Shown here: positions 46,365 to 54,584 of the stretch, one piece after another
Layout: every line of letters starts with the position of its first letter
Position numbering within the stretch: the stretch's first letter is position 1
Assembly (NCBI GenBank): GCA_000283575.1
Contig: AP012044.1
Span: 1,240,001-1,304,000, forward strand
Source: Oscillibacter valericigenes Sjm18-20
GTDB taxonomy: Bacteria > Bacillota > Clostridia > Oscillospirales > Oscillospiraceae
DNA: 64,000 nt
Reading direction: 5' to 3'
Notes under the pieces: model-generated
Seen by the model: the letters and a program-made list of their open reading frames with translations, nothing else
The model's database searches: none
Told to the model about the DNA's origin: nothing
Position numbers and translations under genes: made by a program

Positions 46365-47092
46365 AAGCGCTTTTTCGCTACCGTCTGCTGGATGACCTGA
46401 AGTCTCTGGCGGCACTGATTGCCGCTTTGCTTCTAGCCCCCATTCTACTAAGTCTCATGCTTGCTACCAACTCTACCAACTCTTCCATGACCATAAACGG
46501 TACGGGTGCTTTCAGTACCATTTGGGCGCTGGTAATCGGCATTGCGGTTCTGCGGGGCGATTTGCGGCTGGGGAACCAGTTCGGCTTGAGCCGCCGCAGT
46601 GCTTTCTGGGGCAGCGTCCTCAGCTGTACGGCGGCGTTTGCCGCCGCCTCGGCAATACTTTCCCTGCTGACCGCGATTTTGCAGGTGATTTACCAGTCCG
46701 ATAACAGCAGAGTCAAAGTGATGGATATTTACCAGTTTGTGTATGGCAATTCTGCCGCGGGCGTTATGCCTGCGTGGGATTATGTTCGGATGGCGTGTAT
46801 GCTGTTTGCCCTGTGCCTTTGTTTCGGTTTTTTCGGAATGCTGTGCACCATGGCTTTTTGGCGGCTGAATAAATTGGGCAAATGGGTTCTGGGCGTGGGC
46901 ATGGGACTGTTTTTGGGTGTGGGCCTGCCGAATCTGGCCAATCGGCTTTCCCCGTGGCTGCAGCGCCCCGCTCGTATTTTGGCAACCAACGTGTGGGCCC
47001 TGATTGCTTTTTTACTGATCTGGGCGGCGGTATTTTTGCTGGGGGCCTGGCTGCTGGCCCGGAGGGCGGCGATTAAATCGGCGGCAAAATAA
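46361..47092 (+). CDS. ABC transporter permease
   Basis: A 243-residue membrane protein with about six membrane segments, the partner of the preceding ATPase. Basic residues at the N-terminus and the WALVIGIAVLRGDLRLGNQF loop resemble ABC-2-type permeases. It is the last gene of the operon, with a terminator 58 nt downstream. Substrate unknown. Confidence 0.85.
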   Translation: MKALFRYRLLDDLKSLAALIAALLLAPILLSLMLATNSTNSSMTINGTGAFSTIWALVIGIAVLRGDLRLGNQFGLSRRSAFWGSVLSCTAAFAAASAILSLLTAILQVIYQSDNSRVKVMDIYQFVYGNSAAGVMPAWDYVRMACMLFALCLCFGFFGMLCTMAFWRLNKLGKWVLGVGMGLFLGVGLPNLANRLSPWLQRPARILATNVWALIAFLLIWAAVFLLGAWLLARRAAIKSAAK

Positions 47093-47150
47093 TGTCCACG
47101 GAACAACTGCAATTAATAAATCGCATTTTTCGTAAAACTCTGACAATTTA

Positions 47151-47193
47151 TTTCCGGATGGGGCGGATTTCCGCTCCATCCGGAAACTTTTTT
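47151..47193 (+). terminator. Terminator of the GntR-ABC operon
   Basis: TTTCCGGATGG / CCATCCGGAAA with further internal pairs, then CTTTTTT. The stretch 47194-47306 contains no gene. Confidence 0.88.
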
Positions 47194-47306
47194 GAATGCC
47201 TTTGCGTCTATCTGTTCAGAAGGAGGATGAAGCGAGGAGAGGCGCATAAAAAAGTAACTGTTTCCCCGCATCATCCGGTCGGGATAGATGGCGGTCCACC
47301 CTGTGA

Positions 47307-47349
47307 AACACGGGAAAGGGCCGCTCTACAGACGGCCCTTTCCCGTGTT
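47307..47349. terminator. Terminator of udk
   Basis: AACACGGGAAAGGGCCG / CGGCCCTTTCCCGTGTT, 17 perfect pairs. It meets the udk stop codon, so the minus-strand gene terminates in it. Confidence 0.85.
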
Positions 47350-47966
47350 CAATCCTTGTCGATGTGATTTTGTATGCGCTGCATAATCATCTCCAGCGCC
47401 ACCAGATTGTGACCGCCCTCCAGTACGACAATATCTGCGTACTTCCGGGAGGGCTCCACAAATTGCTCGTGCATGGGCTTCACGGTGGTGAGATACTGGT
47501 TCACCACGGACTGGAGGCTCCGTCCCCGCTCCTCCACGTCTCGCAGGACGCGACGCAAGATACGCTCGTCCGCGTCGGTTTCCACGAAGATCTTGATATC
47601 GAACATATCCCGCAGAACGGGATTTTGAAAAATCAGAATCCCCTCCACGATGATGACCTTGGCGGGATGAATAATCACCGTCTGGTCGGTGCGGTTGTGG
47701 TCCTTATAGGAGTATACGGGGCACCGAATCGACTCCCCCCGCTTCAGGGCCTTCAGGTGCTCGATCAGTAAATCGGTGTCGAATGCGCTGGGGTGGTCAT
47801 AATTCTGTTTCGCCCGCTCCTCGTAGGTTTTGCCCTCCTGCCGCTTATAGTAGCTGTCGTGGCCGATAACAGTGACATCCTCCCCAAAGTGGTCTTTCAG
47901 GTGGTGAGTCAGGGTGGTCTTGCCGGACCCGGTGCCGCCCGCCACTCCGATCAGGATCGTATCCAT
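47349..47966 (-). CDS. udk: Uridine kinase
   Basis: A 205-residue kinase that phosphorylates uridine and cytidine in pyrimidine salvage. The P-loop GGTGSGKTT is at residues 10-18. HDSYYK, NYDHPSAFD and VIIVEGILIF follow in the usual order, with the LID-region arginines in RRVLRDVEERGRS. Its length equals the family norm. It is monocistronic with a terminator at its stop codon. GGGAGAG precedes the ATG. Confidence 0.93.
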   Translation of the reverse strand: MDTILIGVAGGTGSGKTTLTHHLKDHFGEDVTVIGHDSYYKRQEGKTYEERAKQNYDHPSAFDTDLLIEHLKALKRGESIRCPVYSYKDHNRTDQTVIIHPAKVIIVEGILIFQNPVLRDMFDIKIFVETDADERILRRVLRDVEERGRSLQSVVNQYLTTVKPMHEQFVEPSRKYADIVVLEGGHNLVALEMIMQRIQNHIDKD

Positions 47967-48110
47967 GGAGTTTCTTCTCTCCCTTTTGTAAAGGACCTCA
48001 CGGAGCTCCGCAGGTCCCTGTTTTTAAAAATATTATAGAGGCGGACCAGCCTAAAAGCAAGTGGAAACCAGCGAAAAAACCGGAATTCCACAAAATTCGG
48101 CAGAGCGGTA

Positions 48111-48139
48111 TTGACTGCACCCGGAAAACCCGGTATTAT
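48111..48139 (+). promoter_or_regulatory. Promoter of the zinc-ribbon/Ig-like gene
   Basis: TTGACT (48111-48116), 17 nt, TATTAT (48134-48139), 42 nt before the start. Confidence 0.6.
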
Positions 48140-48181
48140 GTTAAGTAATGAAAATACCAGCCATCCAGGAGGAGGATATCT

Positions 48182-49093
48182 ATGGCTATGAAACGGTGTC
48201 CCGTCTGTGGGGAAAAATATTCCGATACATATAAGTACTGCCCCTTCTGCGAAGAGGAAGAGGCCATGAAGGGGGAACGTCCCCTTCACCGCCGGGGTGG
48301 AAAACGCTCCTCGTCCCGAAAGGACCCGAGCATTTTGACGCCGGTGCTGATAATCGTAATTTTGGTGCTTGCGCTGATGCTGGGTTGGCTGTTCTTCGGT
48401 GACAGCATCAAGGAAAAACTCGGCGGCGGCGCGGCTTCGGGCGCTTCGTCGTCTCAATCCTCCCAATCTCAAAGCGGTGGTTCCTCTGCGTCCTCATCCG
48501 GGAGCGCGAGTTTGCCGGAATCGGGTGATTCCTCTCTGAATCCGGATTCATCTACTGGGACCGGAACAGGGACAGGTGAGCTCAGTGTGGAAGAAGTCGC
48601 CGCCCTGCCGGATACCCTGACCCTCTCAACGACGGACTTTACCATCCCAGTGGGCGACCCGGCGGTAAAACTGACGGCTACAGGCGGCAGCGGAACGTAT
48701 ACTTGGTACAGCGAAGATGACGGGATTGCATCCGTAGATGAAAACGGTACGGTGACGGCTGTTTCCGCCGGTACCATCAACATCTATGCTACCGACGGCA
48801 CCGGCAAGGGCCTTTGCATCGTCCGGGTGAAGAGCGGAACCGGGACCGTTGCGGGGGCTATACCCTCCGGCGGCGAGGTGAAGCTGAACCGGGAGGACTT
48901 CACCCTTCCCGTGGGCGATACCTTCCAGCTGAAAAACACCGGGATCACTACCGCACAGACCTGGTCCAGCAGCAATCCCAACGTGGCCACCGTCAGCGCC
49001 AGCGGCACCGTTACCGGTGTATCTGCCGGGACCGCAACCATTACCATGTCCTACGACGGGAACAGCCTGACTTGTATCGTTCGTGTAAAGTAA
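48182..49093 (+). CDS. Membrane-anchored protein with zinc ribbon and two Ig-like (BIG2) domains
   Basis: A 303-residue protein. Residues 5-25 form a zinc ribbon CPVC...CPFC facing the cytoplasm. One membrane segment spans about residues 55-80. A long Ser/Gly-rich linker leads to two BIG2-type beta domains (about 130-220 and 225-303; VDENGTVTAVSAGTINI and SASGTVTGVSAGTATITM). BIG2 domains act in surface adhesion or as spacers. AGGAGG precedes the ATG at 48182. The pairing of a cytoplasmic ribbon with external Ig domains is typical of Clostridial surface proteins of unknown role. Confidence 0.85.
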   Translation: MAMKRCPVCGEKYSDTYKYCPFCEEEEAMKGERPLHRRGGKRSSSRKDPSILTPVLIIVILVLALMLGWLFFGDSIKEKLGGGAASGASSSQSSQSQSGGSSASSSGSASLPESGDSSLNPDSSTGTGTGTGELSVEEVAALPDTLTLSTTDFTIPVGDPAVKLTATGGSGTYTWYSEDDGIASVDENGTVTAVSAGTINIYATDGTGKGLCIVRVKSGTGTVAGAIPSGGEVKLNREDFTLPVGDTFQLKNTGITTAQTWSSSNPNVATVSASGTVTGVSAGTATITMSYDGNSLTCIVRVK

Positions 49094-49099
49094 TAACCT

Positions 49100-49134
49100 G
49101 AAAGCGCCCTTCGGTTATACCGGAGGGCGCTTTC
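49100..49134 (+). terminator. Terminator
   Basis: GAAAGCGCCCT-tCGG / CCGgAGGGCGCTTTC with a short loop. The downstream tract is AT-rich but has no strong T-run. Confidence 0.7.
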
Positions 49135-49174
49135 ATATAAAATAGTAAGAAATTTTGTGCATTTTATACAATAG

Positions 49175-49203
49175 TTGCAATTTAAATTGAATGGGTTTAT
49201 AAT
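49175..49203 (+). promoter_or_regulatory. Promoter of the 2-oxoacid oxidoreductase operon
   Basis: TTGCAA (49175-49180), 17 nt, a consensus TATAAT (49198-49203), 61 nt before the first gene. Confidence 0.6.
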
Positions 49204-49264
49204 ATTTTGCAATTAGCTGCCGCCTGTTCCGGCGACAGAAATAAGAGAGGATGATGCAGGACTT

Positions 49265-49843
49265 ATGAAAGACATCGTAGAGATCCGTTGGCACGGACGG
49301 GGCGGGCAGGGCGCGAAGACAGCGTCGCTGCTGCTGGCCGACGCGGCGTTCAACACGGGCAAGTACGTCCAGGGTTTTCCGGAGTACGGCCCGGAGCGCA
49401 TGGGCGCGCCCATCACGGCGTACAACCGCATCAGCTCTGAGCGGAGCACGGTACATTCCAACATTTACTTCCCCGACTACGTGGTGGTGGTGGACGAGAC
49501 CCTGATCGCGTCCGTGGACGTGACCGCGGGATTGAAGGAACAGGGGGCCATCGTCATCAATTCCAACAAGACCCCGGCCGAGCTGCGCGCGAAGCTGAAG
49601 GGCTACAAGGGCAAGGTGTGTACCATCGATGCGGGAAAGATCAGTGAGGAGGAGCTGGGTAAAAACTTCCCCAACACCCCCATGCTGGCCGCCATCGTGA
49701 AGATCTCCGGCGTGGTGGAGGAAAAGGAGTTCATTAAGGACATGGAGGCTTCCTTCAAGCACAAGTTTGCAAGCAAGCCCCAGGTCATCGAGGGCAATAT
49801 GCGCGCATTGAAGCGCTCTATGGAGGAGGTACAGGTAGGATGA
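49265..49843 (+). CDS. porC: 2-oxoacid:ferredoxin oxidoreductase gamma subunit
   Basis: A 192-residue gamma subunit. The start EIRWHGRGGQGAKTASLLLA is the conserved glycine-rich motif of the family, and SERSTVHSNIYFPDYVVVVD follows. The enzyme oxidatively decarboxylates pyruvate or another 2-oxoacid to acyl-CoA and reduces ferredoxin. The gene is first in the order gamma-delta-alpha-beta. It overlaps the delta gene by 4 nt. The substrate is probably pyruvate, but branched-chain 2-oxoacids cannot be excluded. Confidence 0.9.
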   Translation: MKDIVEIRWHGRGGQGAKTASLLLADAAFNTGKYVQGFPEYGPERMGAPITAYNRISSERSTVHSNIYFPDYVVVVDETLIASVDVTAGLKEQGAIVINSNKTPAELRAKLKGYKGKVCTIDAGKISEEELGKNFPNTPMLAAIVKISGVVEEKEFIKDMEASFKHKFASKPQVIEGNMRALKRSMEEVQVG

Positions 49844-50145
49844 AGTGGAAAGCAAGCGAGATGACGCCGGACGTTAAATGGAAGGATATTACTCCCGGCT
49901 GCAATATTTTCGAGGGCGGCACGTCCTGTACCGTGGAGACCGGCGACTGGCGGACTATGAAGCCGGTGCTGGACGCGGACAAGTGCAGGCAGTGCCTGCT
50001 GTGCGCGCCCGTGTGTCCGGATATGTCCATTCCCGTGAAGAACGGCAAGCGGGGCGATTTCAATTACTTCTTCTGCAAAGGCTGCGGAATCTGCGCCAAC
50101 GCGTGTCCCTTCGGGGCCATCACGATGGTCAAGGACGAGAAATAA
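49840..50145 (+). CDS. porD: 2-oxoacid:ferredoxin oxidoreductase delta subunit (2[4Fe-4S])
   Basis: A 101-residue ferredoxin-like subunit. Two [4Fe-4S] motifs are CRQCLLCAPVCP and CKGCGICANACP. It passes electrons from the TPP site to ferredoxin. The start overlaps the gamma gene by 4 nt (ATGA) and the alpha gene follows 15 nt later. Length and motif spacing are normal. Confidence 0.93.
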   Translation: MKWKASEMTPDVKWKDITPGCNIFEGGTSCTVETGDWRTMKPVLDADKCRQCLLCAPVCPDMSIPVKNGKRGDFNYFFCKGCGICANACPFGAITMVKDEK

Positions 50146-50159
50146 GGAGGGACGAGAAA

Positions 50160-51338
50160 ATGGGCATCCGAGAAAGACTTTCCGGCAACGAGGCTGTTGC
50201 CTTGGCAATGAAACAGATTAACCCCGACGTCATGGGCGCATTTCCCATCACCCCGTCCACCGAGATCCCCCAGTATTTTTCTGCATATGTGGATAACGGA
50301 CAGGTGGACACGGAGTTTATCCCTGTGGAGTCCGAACACTCCGCCATGTCCACCTGTATTGGCGCGGAGGCCGCCGGCTGCCGCGCGATTTCCGCCACCT
50401 CCTCCTGCGGCCTTTGCTACATGACTGAGATGCTGTACGTGGCGGCTTCCGACCGTCTTCCCATCACGCTGGCGGTTTCCTGCCGCGCCCTGTCCGGCCC
50501 CATCAACATCAACAACGACCACTCCGACGCCATGGGCGTCCGGGACGCGGGCTGGCTGATGCTGTTCGCCGAGACGAATCAGGAGGCGTACGACAACTAC
50601 CTGCAGGCCATGCGCATCGGCGAGGCCGTAGGTCTTCCCATCATGGTGTGCCAGGACGGCTTCATCACCTCCCACGCCATTGAAAATATCGAGCTGGTGG
50701 AAGATGAGAAGGTCAAGGCGTTCGTGGGCGAGTACAAGCCCCAGCACTACCTGCTGAACAAGGACGAACCCATGGCCGTGGGCGCTTATGCCACCCCCGT
50801 GTACTATATGGAGGCCAAGCGGCAGCAGGCCCAGGCCATGATGGACGCGAAGGACGTCATCAAGAAGGTGGGCGCGGAGTTCGGCCAGATGACCGGCCGC
50901 ACCTATGGAATGATCGAGAAGTACGAGATGGACGACGCCGAGGAGGCCATCGTCATCATCGGGTCCTCCGCCGGTACCGCCAAGGAGGCTGTAAACGAGC
51001 TGCGGGCACAGGGTAAAAAGGTGGGTCTTGTCAAGGTCCGCGCCTTCCGTCCTTTCCCCGCCGAGGAGATTTGTGAGGCTCTAAAGAACGTGAAGTCCTT
51101 TGCCGTCATGGACAAGGACGACAGCTTCAACGGCCACTGCGGCCCCATGTACGCCGAGGTCACCGCATCTCTGTACGCCGCAGGCGTCAGCGCCCCCAGG
51201 GGCATCAGCTATATTTATGGTCTGGGCGGCCGGGACGTGCGGGTGGAGAGCATCCAGCGCGTCTTCGGCGAGCTGGGCGAGATCGCCAAAACCGGCGTCA
51301 CGGGCGAGACCTACCGCTATCTGGACGTGCGGGAATAA
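50160..51338 (+). CDS. porA: 2-oxoacid:ferredoxin oxidoreductase alpha subunit
   Basis: A 392-residue alpha subunit with the TPP pyrimidine-binding fold. It begins RERLSGNEAVALAMKQINPD and GAFPITPSTEIPQYF, the PITPSxEI motif of the family, and a PYR-like domain follows with SATSSCGLCYMTEMLYVAA. The ATG at 50160 follows AAGGAGGG. Its frame is open further upstream through the delta gene, but that part is not coding. The AFRPFPAEEICEAL segment marks the C-terminal domain. Confidence 0.93.
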   Translation: MGIRERLSGNEAVALAMKQINPDVMGAFPITPSTEIPQYFSAYVDNGQVDTEFIPVESEHSAMSTCIGAEAAGCRAISATSSCGLCYMTEMLYVAASDRLPITLAVSCRALSGPININNDHSDAMGVRDAGWLMLFAETNQEAYDNYLQAMRIGEAVGLPIMVCQDGFITSHAIENIELVEDEKVKAFVGEYKPQHYLLNKDEPMAVGAYATPVYYMEAKRQQAQAMMDAKDVIKKVGAEFGQMTGRTYGMIEKYEMDDAEEAIVIIGSSAGTAKEAVNELRAQGKKVGLVKVRAFRPFPAEEICEALKNVKSFAVMDKDDSFNGHCGPMYAEVTASLYAAGVSAPRGISYIYGLGGRDVRVESIQRVFGELGEIAKTGVTGETYRYLDVRE

Positions 51339-51353
51339 GGAGGGAGAACAGTC

Positions 51354-52286
51354 ATGAGCTACAATCTGAAAGAAGAACTGCAAAAGGAAGACCGCCTCAG
51401 CGGCGGCCACAGAATGTGCGCGGGCTGCGGTTCCCCCATCGCGGTGCGAACGGTGCTGCGCGCGCTGAACCCGGAGGACCACGCGGTGGTCTGCTCTGCC
51501 ACCAGCTGCCTGGAGGTGTCCACATTCATGTATCCCTATACCGCGTGGCAGGATAGCTTCATCCACAACGCGTTTGAAAACGCCGGCGCGACGATGTCCG
51601 GCGTGGAGACGGCGTACAAGGCCATGAAGAAGCGGGGCAAGATCGACGAGACGTGGAAGTTCATCGCCTTCGGCGGCGACGGCGGCACGTACGACATCGG
51701 GTTCCAGTCCCTCTCCGGTGCCATGGAGCGGGGCCACGACATGGTGTATGTGTGCTACGACAACGAGGCGTACATGAACACCGGTATCCAGCGCTCCTCC
51801 TCCACACCCCACTTTGCCGATACCACCACCACGCCCGCGGGCAGCGTGATTCCCGGAAAGCCCCAGCAGAAGAAGAACCTGACGAAGATCATGGTGGCCC
51901 ACGGCATCCCCTACGCCGCCCAGACCACGTTCATCGGCAACTTCTCCGATATTTCCACCAAGGCCCACAAGGCCATCTATACCTCTGGCCCGGCCTTTTT
52001 GAACGTGATGGCGCCCTGCCCCCGGGGCTGGCGCTATCCCAGCGAAAAGCTGATGGAAATCACCAAGGCCGCCGTGGAGACCTGCGTGTGGCCGCTGTAC
52101 GAAGTGGTCGAAGGCAAGTATATCCTCTCTTATAAGCCCAAGCAGAAGCTGCCCGTGGAGGAATACCTCAAGATGCAGGGCCGCTTCGCCCATATGTTCA
52201 AGAAGGGCAACGAGTGGATGATTGAGCAGGTCCAGAAGGAAGTCGACAAAAACTGGGAGGAGCTGCTCAAGCTCTGCGGGGAGTAA
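51354..52286 (+). CDS. porB: 2-oxoacid:ferredoxin oxidoreductase beta subunit
   Basis: A 310-residue TPP-binding beta subunit. The cluster-binding cysteines are in HRMCAGCGSP near residue 20. The TPP diphosphate motif is GGDGGTYDIGF, with the asparagine of CYDNEAYMNTG completing it. AGGAGGGAG precedes the ATG. It is last in the operon and followed by a strong terminator. The PorB type fits pyruvate oxidation in fermenting Clostridia. Confidence 0.93.
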   Translation: MSYNLKEELQKEDRLSGGHRMCAGCGSPIAVRTVLRALNPEDHAVVCSATSCLEVSTFMYPYTAWQDSFIHNAFENAGATMSGVETAYKAMKKRGKIDETWKFIAFGGDGGTYDIGFQSLSGAMERGHDMVYVCYDNEAYMNTGIQRSSSTPHFADTTTTPAGSVIPGKPQQKKNLTKIMVAHGIPYAAQTTFIGNFSDISTKAHKAIYTSGPAFLNVMAPCPRGWRYPSEKLMEITKAAVETCVWPLYEVVEGKYILSYKPKQKLPVEEYLKMQGRFAHMFKKGNEWMIEQVQKEVDKNWEELLKLCGE

Positions 52287-52319
52287 TTTGCCCGGTTCCG
52301 GACCCAGAGAAATGAGAGT

Positions 52320-52355
52320 GCCGCCTGGTGGAGATTTCTACCAGGCGGCCTTTTT
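52320..52355 (+). terminator. Terminator of the oxidoreductase operon
   Basis: GCCGCCTGGT / ACCAGGCGGC followed by CTTTTT. Confidence 0.9.
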
Positions 52356-52439
52356 GCATTTCAGATGCCTGTGCATTTTACGGACGGTCCCCGTTGGACT
52401 GACAAATGGAAAATCCCCCGAAGTTCTTTTGAAAATAAG

Positions 52440-52468
52440 TTGACGGCCTTGGTGCAGGGCTTTATACT
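52440..52468 (+). promoter_or_regulatory. Promoter upstream of fchA-like/folD
   Basis: TTGACG (52440-52445), 17 nt, TATACT (52463-52468). The start codon is 263 nt downstream, leaving a long structured leader. Confidence 0.65.
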
Positions 52469-52604
52469 TAAAACAACTTGCGTAATTTACGACGACCGCC
52501 TTTGGCGTAAAAGCGCGGAATAAAGCCCAACGCCCGTTCTGACGCAGACTTTTTACCTGGACTGCATTAAAAACCAAAATATGGCTGCATTCCAGTGCCT
52601 TTTT
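52457..52604 (+). other. Structured leader, candidate regulatory RNA or attenuator
   Basis: GGGCTTTAT (52457-52465) and ATAAAGCCC (52520-52528) are perfect inverted arms enclosing TTTACG / CGTAAA. A second stem TGGACTGCA / TGCATTCCA (52558-52566 and 52586-52594, one mismatch) is followed by TGCCTTTTT, like an intrinsic terminator. No known riboswitch core (THF type included) was recognised. Confidence 0.45.
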
Positions 52605-52731
52605 GCCTTGCCGCGTAAAAAAGCTTTCTACCGATTTGCACACGCGATTGAGTCAGCGCTTCTTTCGTATGAATTTTACGGAAGGCCAGAACTCGTATAT
52701 AAGTACAAAAAAAGAAACGGAGGATTTATCC

Positions 52732-53361
52732 ATGACTGAAAAATTGATCGATCAAACCTGCGAGGGGTTTGTATCTCTTCTGGCATCCAAGGCCCCGGTA
52801 CCCGGTGGAGGCGGCGCGGCGGCTTTGGTGGGCGCGCTGGGAACTGCGCTTTGTTCCATGGCAGGCAATCTGACGCTGGGACGGAAGAAATACGCCGCCG
52901 TGGAGCCGGATATCCACGCTTTGCTGGAAAAAGGCGAAAAGATTAAAAATCGGCTGTTGGAATTGGTAGACGCAGATGCTGCGGCGTTTGAGCCGCTGTC
53001 CAGAGCCTATTCCATTCCCAGGGACGACCCCAGCCGGGAGACGGTTCTGGAGGAGGCTACAAAGAAAGCCTGCGCCGCGCCCATGGAGATGCTGGAGCAG
53101 TGCGTTCTGGCGGTGGAACTGCTGGAGGAAATGCTGAAAAAAGGCAGCGTCATGCTGGTTTCCGATGTGGGCTGCGGTGCGCTGTGCTGCAAGGCGGCCA
53201 TGGAATGTGCCGCCTTGAACATATATGTCAACACAAAGACGCTCAAAAACCGCGTTGTGGCGGAGGCCCTGGAACATAAGACTGACGAACTTCTAAAAGA
53301 GTATTGCGCGCGGTCGGCCGCGGTCGCAGCTGCGGTGACGGCCCAGCTGCGTGGAAAATAA
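52732..53361 (+). CDS. Cyclodeaminase/cyclohydrolase family protein (FchA-like)
   Basis: A 209-residue helical protein of the formimidoyl-THF cyclodeaminase / methenyl-THF cyclohydrolase family. The conserved start APVPGGGGAAALVGALGTAL and AGNLTLGRKKY match, and the KKACAAPMEMLEQCV helix follows. It is 13 nt before folD, which carries the next or same folate steps, so a role in one-carbon metabolism is well supported. Which of the two activities it has cannot be told. ACGGAGGA precedes the ATG. Confidence 0.87.
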   Translation: MTEKLIDQTCEGFVSLLASKAPVPGGGGAAALVGALGTALCSMAGNLTLGRKKYAAVEPDIHALLEKGEKIKNRLLELVDADAAAFEPLSRAYSIPRDDPSRETVLEEATKKACAAPMEMLEQCVLAVELLEEMLKKGSVMLVSDVGCGALCCKAAMECAALNIYVNTKTLKNRVVAEALEHKTDELLKEYCARSAAVAAAVTAQLRGK

Positions 53362-53374
53362 GAGGGGGGAGACA

Positions 53375-54241
53375 ATGGCGGTGATTTTGAGCGGAAAAGA
53401 AGTTGCGGCGGGTCTGAATGAGCGCCTGACGGTACGAATGCGGGCTCTGGAACAAAAGGGCGTGAAGCCTGCGCTGGTGATCCTGCGGGTGGGGGAGCGG
53501 CAGGACGACCTCGCCTATGAGCGGAGCGCGGTGAAGCGGTGCGAAAAGCTGGGCGTGGAGGCCCGAAGATTGACGCTTCCCGAGAACTGTACCCAAGCCG
53601 AGCTGATGGACGCAATCCAAAGCGTCAACATGGACGAGAGCGTACACGGCTGCCTGATGCTGCGGCCGCTGTCCAGGGGGCTGGACGAACACGCGGCCTG
53701 CGAGGCGCTGCGCTCCGAAAAGGATGTGGACTGCATTACCAGCGGGTCCCTGGCTCGCGTATTTACAGGGAAGGGCGCGGGGTATCCCCCCTGCACTGCC
53801 CAGGCGTGTGTGGAGATTCTGGACCACTATCACTGCGTTTTAGATGGGCAGAAGGTCGTTGTGGTGGGACGGAGTCTGGTGATTGGAAAGCCCGTGGCGA
53901 TGCTGCTACTGGCGCGGAATGCCACCGTCACCATCTGCCACACCCACACCCGGAATTTGGCGGAGGAGTGCCGAAAGGCGGACGTGCTGATCGTGGCTGC
54001 CGGAAAGGCCGGAACCGTGGATGGCAGATGTATTTCTCGAGGCCAGGTGGTGATCGACGTGGGGATTCACGTAGACGCGGACGGGACCATGTGCGGCGAC
54101 GTGGACTTTCCAAGCGTGGAGCCTCTTGCGGGGGCTGTCACGCCGGTTCCCGGCGGCGTGGGAACGGTCACTTCCACTGTGCTGGTGGGGCATGTGATTG
54201 AGGCAGCGGCCAAGGCCGCAGGGATTGAGCTGGAAGTGTAA
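53375..54241 (+). CDS. folD: Methylene-THF dehydrogenase/methenyl-THF cyclohydrolase FolD
   Basis: A 288-residue bifunctional folate enzyme. The catalytic lysine lies six residues after the conserved tyrosine (AYERSAVKRC). The NADP site motif GRSLVIGKPVAMLLL and the C-terminal PVPGGVGTVTSTVLVGHVIE are intact. GGGGGGAGA precedes the ATG at 53375; an upstream in-frame start inside the FchA-like gene is rejected. With its partner it interconverts C1-folates. A terminator lies about 68 nt downstream. Confidence 0.93.
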   Translation: MAVILSGKEVAAGLNERLTVRMRALEQKGVKPALVILRVGERQDDLAYERSAVKRCEKLGVEARRLTLPENCTQAELMDAIQSVNMDESVHGCLMLRPLSRGLDEHAACEALRSEKDVDCITSGSLARVFTGKGAGYPPCTAQACVEILDHYHCVLDGQKVVVVGRSLVIGKPVAMLLLARNATVTICHTHTRNLAEECRKADVLIVAAGKAGTVDGRCISRGQVVIDVGIHVDADGTMCGDVDFPSVEPLAGAVTPVPGGVGTVTSTVLVGHVIEAAAKAAGIELEV

Positions 54242-54308
54242 AAATATAAAAAAGCATGAGTGGGAAAATGTAAAGTTTAAGTAGACTGGCGCATTTTTCG
54301 ATATGGTT

Positions 54309-54341
54309 GCCCCCTGACGTTTCTATGTCAGGGGGCTTTTT
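54309..54341 (+). terminator. Terminator of folD operon
   Basis: GCCCCCTGAC / GTCAGGGGGC with an 8-nt loop, then TTTTT. Confidence 0.9.
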
Positions 54342-54470
54342 GCCAGTTGTCCGCTTTCCGCGGGAATCTGCAATGAGCCGAAGAGCTGGTTTATAAAAAA
54401 TATAGCAAAAAACCGGACGCTTTAACGCAAAGCTTAAAGTGGCTTGGAGAATTTGTGTAGAATCTGACAT

Positions 54471-54526
54471 TTTACAAATACTTAACATCGGCATGGTAAC
54501 GGTTTTGACATTGGAAAAGGTATACT
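54471..54526 (+). promoter_or_regulatory. Pho-box-like array and pst promoter
   Basis: TTTACA (54471-54476) and TTAACA (54482-54487) are spaced 11 bp apart, with weaker repeats at about 54493 and 54504. A TATACT -10 (54521-54526) lies at proper distance, and no good -35 exists. Direct TT(A/T)ACA repeats every 11 bp in place of a -35 are the pattern of PhoP/PhoB-activated promoters. The cognate regulator is encoded 4 kb downstream. Confidence 0.65.
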
Positions 54527-54584
54527 GAGGACACATCAAGGAAAGATCAAACAACTTACGAAAAAGCAAAAGGAGATTATCGAG

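Noticed and set aside
47092..47367. Open frame of 91 codons after the ABC permease
   Set aside because: It runs through two terminator stems and has no motif or proper start.
49878..50159. N-terminal extension of the alpha subunit
   Set aside because: This part is the shadow of the delta subunit gene in another frame; the family N-terminus and AAGGAGGG place the start at 50160.
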